The position numbers were made by a program, and so were the translations under genes. Shown here in pieces: positions 7,123 to 8,671 of a stretch of 8,671 nt of DNA. Location of the stretch: positions 1-8,671 of the forward strand of contig NZ_CAJMEH010000073.1 in assembly GCF_905212365.1 (NCBI RefSeq). The letters run 5' to 3'. The notes beneath the pieces were generated by a model. That model was not told where the DNA came from and ran no database searches. It was given only the letters and a program-made list of their open reading frames with translations. How positions within the stretch are numbered: the stretch's first letter is position 1; each line of letters begins with the position of its first letter. This DNA comes from an uncultured Phascolarctobacterium sp. (GTDB lineage: Bacteria; Bacillota; Negativicutes; Acidaminococcales; Acidaminococcaceae).

Positions 7123-8466
7123 CTACCCTCGGCCTTCAAACATAGGCACTGTGTTCTTGGAAAATTCGCTCTTAATGAACAAAATAATGCGGTCGTTAGC
7201 CAGCAACACCGTATCGCCGTTAGGAATATAGGCTTCGTTATCGCGCACAATGGCGCACAGCAAACATTCCTTAGGCAGCCGCAAATCGCGCACGGCTACG
7301 CCGTCCACCTCGCTGTCCTTTCCTACGATAATTTCCAAAGCCTCCGCCTGTGCGCCCTCCAGCAGCGACACAGATACGATGCCGCCCTTACGGATGAAGC
7401 GCAGCACTTCACCGGCGCTGAGCAGACGGGAGGACAGTACGATATCCACGCCCACCTTTTCCATCAGCTCAATATATTCGTTGCGCGCTACGCGAACGAT
7501 GGTCTTACGTGCGCCCAAATGCTTGGCCAGCTGCGCCAGCAACAAATTCAGCTTATCGTCTTCAGTCAGGCAGATTACTACGTCAGCTTCCGAAACGCCC
7601 TCCTCCATCAAAAGGTCGATATCCGTACCGTCGCCGCACAGCACCAAGCCTCGTTTAAGCCTTGAAGCCAGCATCTGGCAGCGTTCCTTATTTTTTTCGA
7701 TAACCTTGACCTGAATCCCTTGGTTTTCCAGCATCGGCGCTAAAAAACGCCCTGTGCGGCCTGCGCCGATAATCAGCACTCGTTCCAGCTTCTCATAAGT
7801 ATTGGAAAAGCTGTTTTCAAAATCGCGAATAGCGTCGTGCCTGCCTACAAAATAGACGTTGTCGCCGGGAATAACGTAATCGTTACCACGAGGAATAATC
7901 ATCCTATGGCGGCGGAAAACCATAGCCATCAAAATATTCTTGGGTATGTTCAAATCCTTCAATGGAATATTTATCAGCGGCGAATCCTCTTTAACCTTGG
8001 CCTCAAACATGCGCACCTTGCCCTCGGCAAATTCATCCACGTTCAAAGCGGACGGCGTCATCAGAATATGGTCGATTTCCACGGCGGTAATGCGCTCCGG
8101 ATTGATAACCAAATCGATTTTCATATCCTTATTGAGCATTTCCGGCGCATGCACCGCATATTCCACATTGCGGATACGGGCTACGGTGTGCTTAATACCA
8201 TGGTTCTTAGCCATCAGGCAGGTTACCATATTAACTTCGTCGCTGTCAGTGCAGGCGATTAAAACGTCGGCGTCGCAAACATCGGGATCGGCAAAGGTCG
8301 TAGGGCTGCAGGAATTACCCTCGATAGCCAAAACGTCCAGCGAATTTTGCACTACTTCCTTACGCTTAGGGTCTACCTCTACTACTACTACGTCAAACTG
8401 ATCTTCTGCCAACAGCTGTGCGATACTAAAACCCAGCTTACCTGCACCAGCTATAATAATACGCAT
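7123..8466 (-). CDS. trkA: TrkA, two-RCK nucleotide-binding regulatory subunit of Trk potassium uptake
   Basis: This is a 447-residue cytoplasmic protein that forms a gating ring on TrkH and responds to bound nucleotides (NAD(H), ATP/ADP in characterised homologues). The first RCK-N domain opens with GAGKLG (7-12) and has the acidic E30 at the end of the second strand; an RCK-C domain covers about 144-217. The second RCK-N opens with GAGRTGR (234-240), with E257 and GDGTD (278-282), followed by RCK-C at about 364-434. Both Rossmann glycine motifs are intact. The length is normal for the tandem-RCK form, in contrast to single-RCK KtrA. AAGGAG lies 8 nt before the ATG. It is the first gene of the operon and directly precedes two trkH genes. 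Confidence 0.95.
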   Translation of the reverse strand: MRIIIAGAGKLGFSIAQLLAEDQFDVVVVEVDPKRKEVVQNSLDVLAIEGNSCSPTTFADPDVCDADVLIACTDSDEVNMVTCLMAKNHGIKHTVARIRNVEYAVHAPEMLNKDMKIDLVINPERITAVEIDHILMTPSALNVDEFAEGKVRMFEAKVKEDSPLINIPLKDLNIPKNILMAMVFRRHRMIIPRGNDYVIPGDNVYFVGRHDAIRDFENSFSNTYEKLERVLIIGAGRTGRFLAPMLENQGIQVKVIEKNKERCQMLASRLKRGLVLCGDGTDIDLLMEEGVSEADVVICLTEDDKLNLLLAQLAKHLGARKTIVRVARNEYIELMEKVGVDIVLSSRLLSAGEVLRFIRKGGIVSVSLLEGAQAEALEIIVGKDSEVDGVAVRDLRLPKECLLCAIVRDNEAYIPNGDTVLLANDRIILFIKSEFSKNTVPMFEGRG

Positions 8467-8474
8467 TTTGCAAG

Positions 8475-8510
8475 CTCCTTTATACAGTCTTAATGTTCCG
8501 CTCTATTATA
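8475..8510 (-). promoter_or_regulatory. trkA operon promoter (-10) and ribosome binding site
   Basis: A perfect TATAAT on the minus strand (8510-8505) lies 38 nt before the trkA ATG, and AAGGAG (8480-8475) lies 8 nt before it. The -35 region around 8528-8533 (TTTCTT) matches poorly, so an activator or another sigma preference is possible. The leader would be only about 30 nt, too short for a c-di-AMP (ydaO-type) riboswitch. Confidence 0.6.
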
Positions 8511-8570
8511 ACACAAGACGCTGGATTAAGAAAGTGGCCCCAAATTTTAAGTATGAAAAGAATTGGCAAA

Positions 8571-8592
8571 CAAAAAGCGGCAGCCAGGCCGC
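8571..8592 (-). terminator. Weak second terminator-like hairpin upstream of trkA
   Basis: On the minus strand GCGGC (8592-8588) pairs with GCCGC (8581-8577) around a 6-nt loop, followed by TTTTTG. The five-pair stem is short but all G-C. It could back up the stronger terminator at 8619-8654 and insulate the trkA promoter. Confidence 0.35.
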
Positions 8593-8618
8593 GTCCTTGT
8601 CGGCAGTTATCAGCGCAT

Positions 8619-8654
8619 AGAAAAAGACTCAAGCGAATGCTTGAGTCTTTTTCT
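8619..8654. terminator. Strong bidirectional intrinsic terminator
   Basis: A perfect 16-bp inverted repeat (8619-8634 and 8639-8654) has a 4-nt loop, GAAT. A-rich and T-rich ends lie inside the stem, so it can work in both directions. As no plus-strand gene precedes it, it most likely ends a minus-strand gene lying beyond the right edge. Confidence 0.85.
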
Positions 8655-8671
8655 AACCGGCAGCTTTCTAT

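Noticed and set aside
8467..8618. c-di-AMP (ydaO-type) riboswitch in front of the potassium operon
   Set aside because: Such riboswitches are common before Firmicutes potassium transporter genes, but the inferred leader is only about 30 nt. I see none of the multi-stem structure in the upstream 150 bases.

Overview
The window looks like chromosomal DNA of a diderm Firmicute, most likely a Negativicute (the Phascolarctobacterium, Acidaminococcus or Veillonella side of the class). This is inferred from an outer-membrane autotransporter lying beside genes with Firmicutes-style purine-rich Shine-Dalgarno sites, a nickel-pincer LarA-family racemase and a Trk potassium operon. No rRNA or tRNA gene is present to fix the taxon. 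All four complete transcription units read right to left on the minus strand.

Layout in the direction of transcription, from the right edge. A strong hairpin terminator (8619-8654) and a weaker candidate (8571-8592) shut off an unseen upstream gene. A TATAAT promoter then drives trkA-trkH-trkH (8466 to 4184). This is a tight potassium-uptake operon with intergenic gaps of 5 and 18 nt: a two-RCK regulatory subunit followed by two different 485-residue membrane subunits. A U-rich hairpin (4128-4161) ends it. Next comes a monocistronic larA-family gene (4070 to 2772) with its own promoter and a downstream terminator (2635-2685). Last is a type Va autotransporter gene (2417 to 141) with its own promoter and a hairpin terminator (59-110).

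The left 50 bases are the most interesting part. On the minus strand, directly after the autotransporter terminator and its T-tract, the sequence changes to the characteristic 5' end of a bacterial class C (IIC) group II intron, GTGTGCCCGGCATGGG followed by a TGAAAGT hairpin. Class C introns are known to insert just behind intrinsic terminators. The intron body and any reverse transcriptase/maturase gene would lie beyond the left edge.

The autotransporter shows two signs of surface variation. A run of seven G sits between the -35 and -10 elements of its probable promoter, so slippage would change their spacing. Its passenger-coding DNA is AT-rich, while the signal-peptide and beta-barrel ends are GC-richer, as expected if the passenger is exchanged between conserved ends. 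The Trk proteins work together: TrkA binds nucleotide and gates the TrkH channel-like subunits. LarA and the autotransporter have no evident functional link to them.
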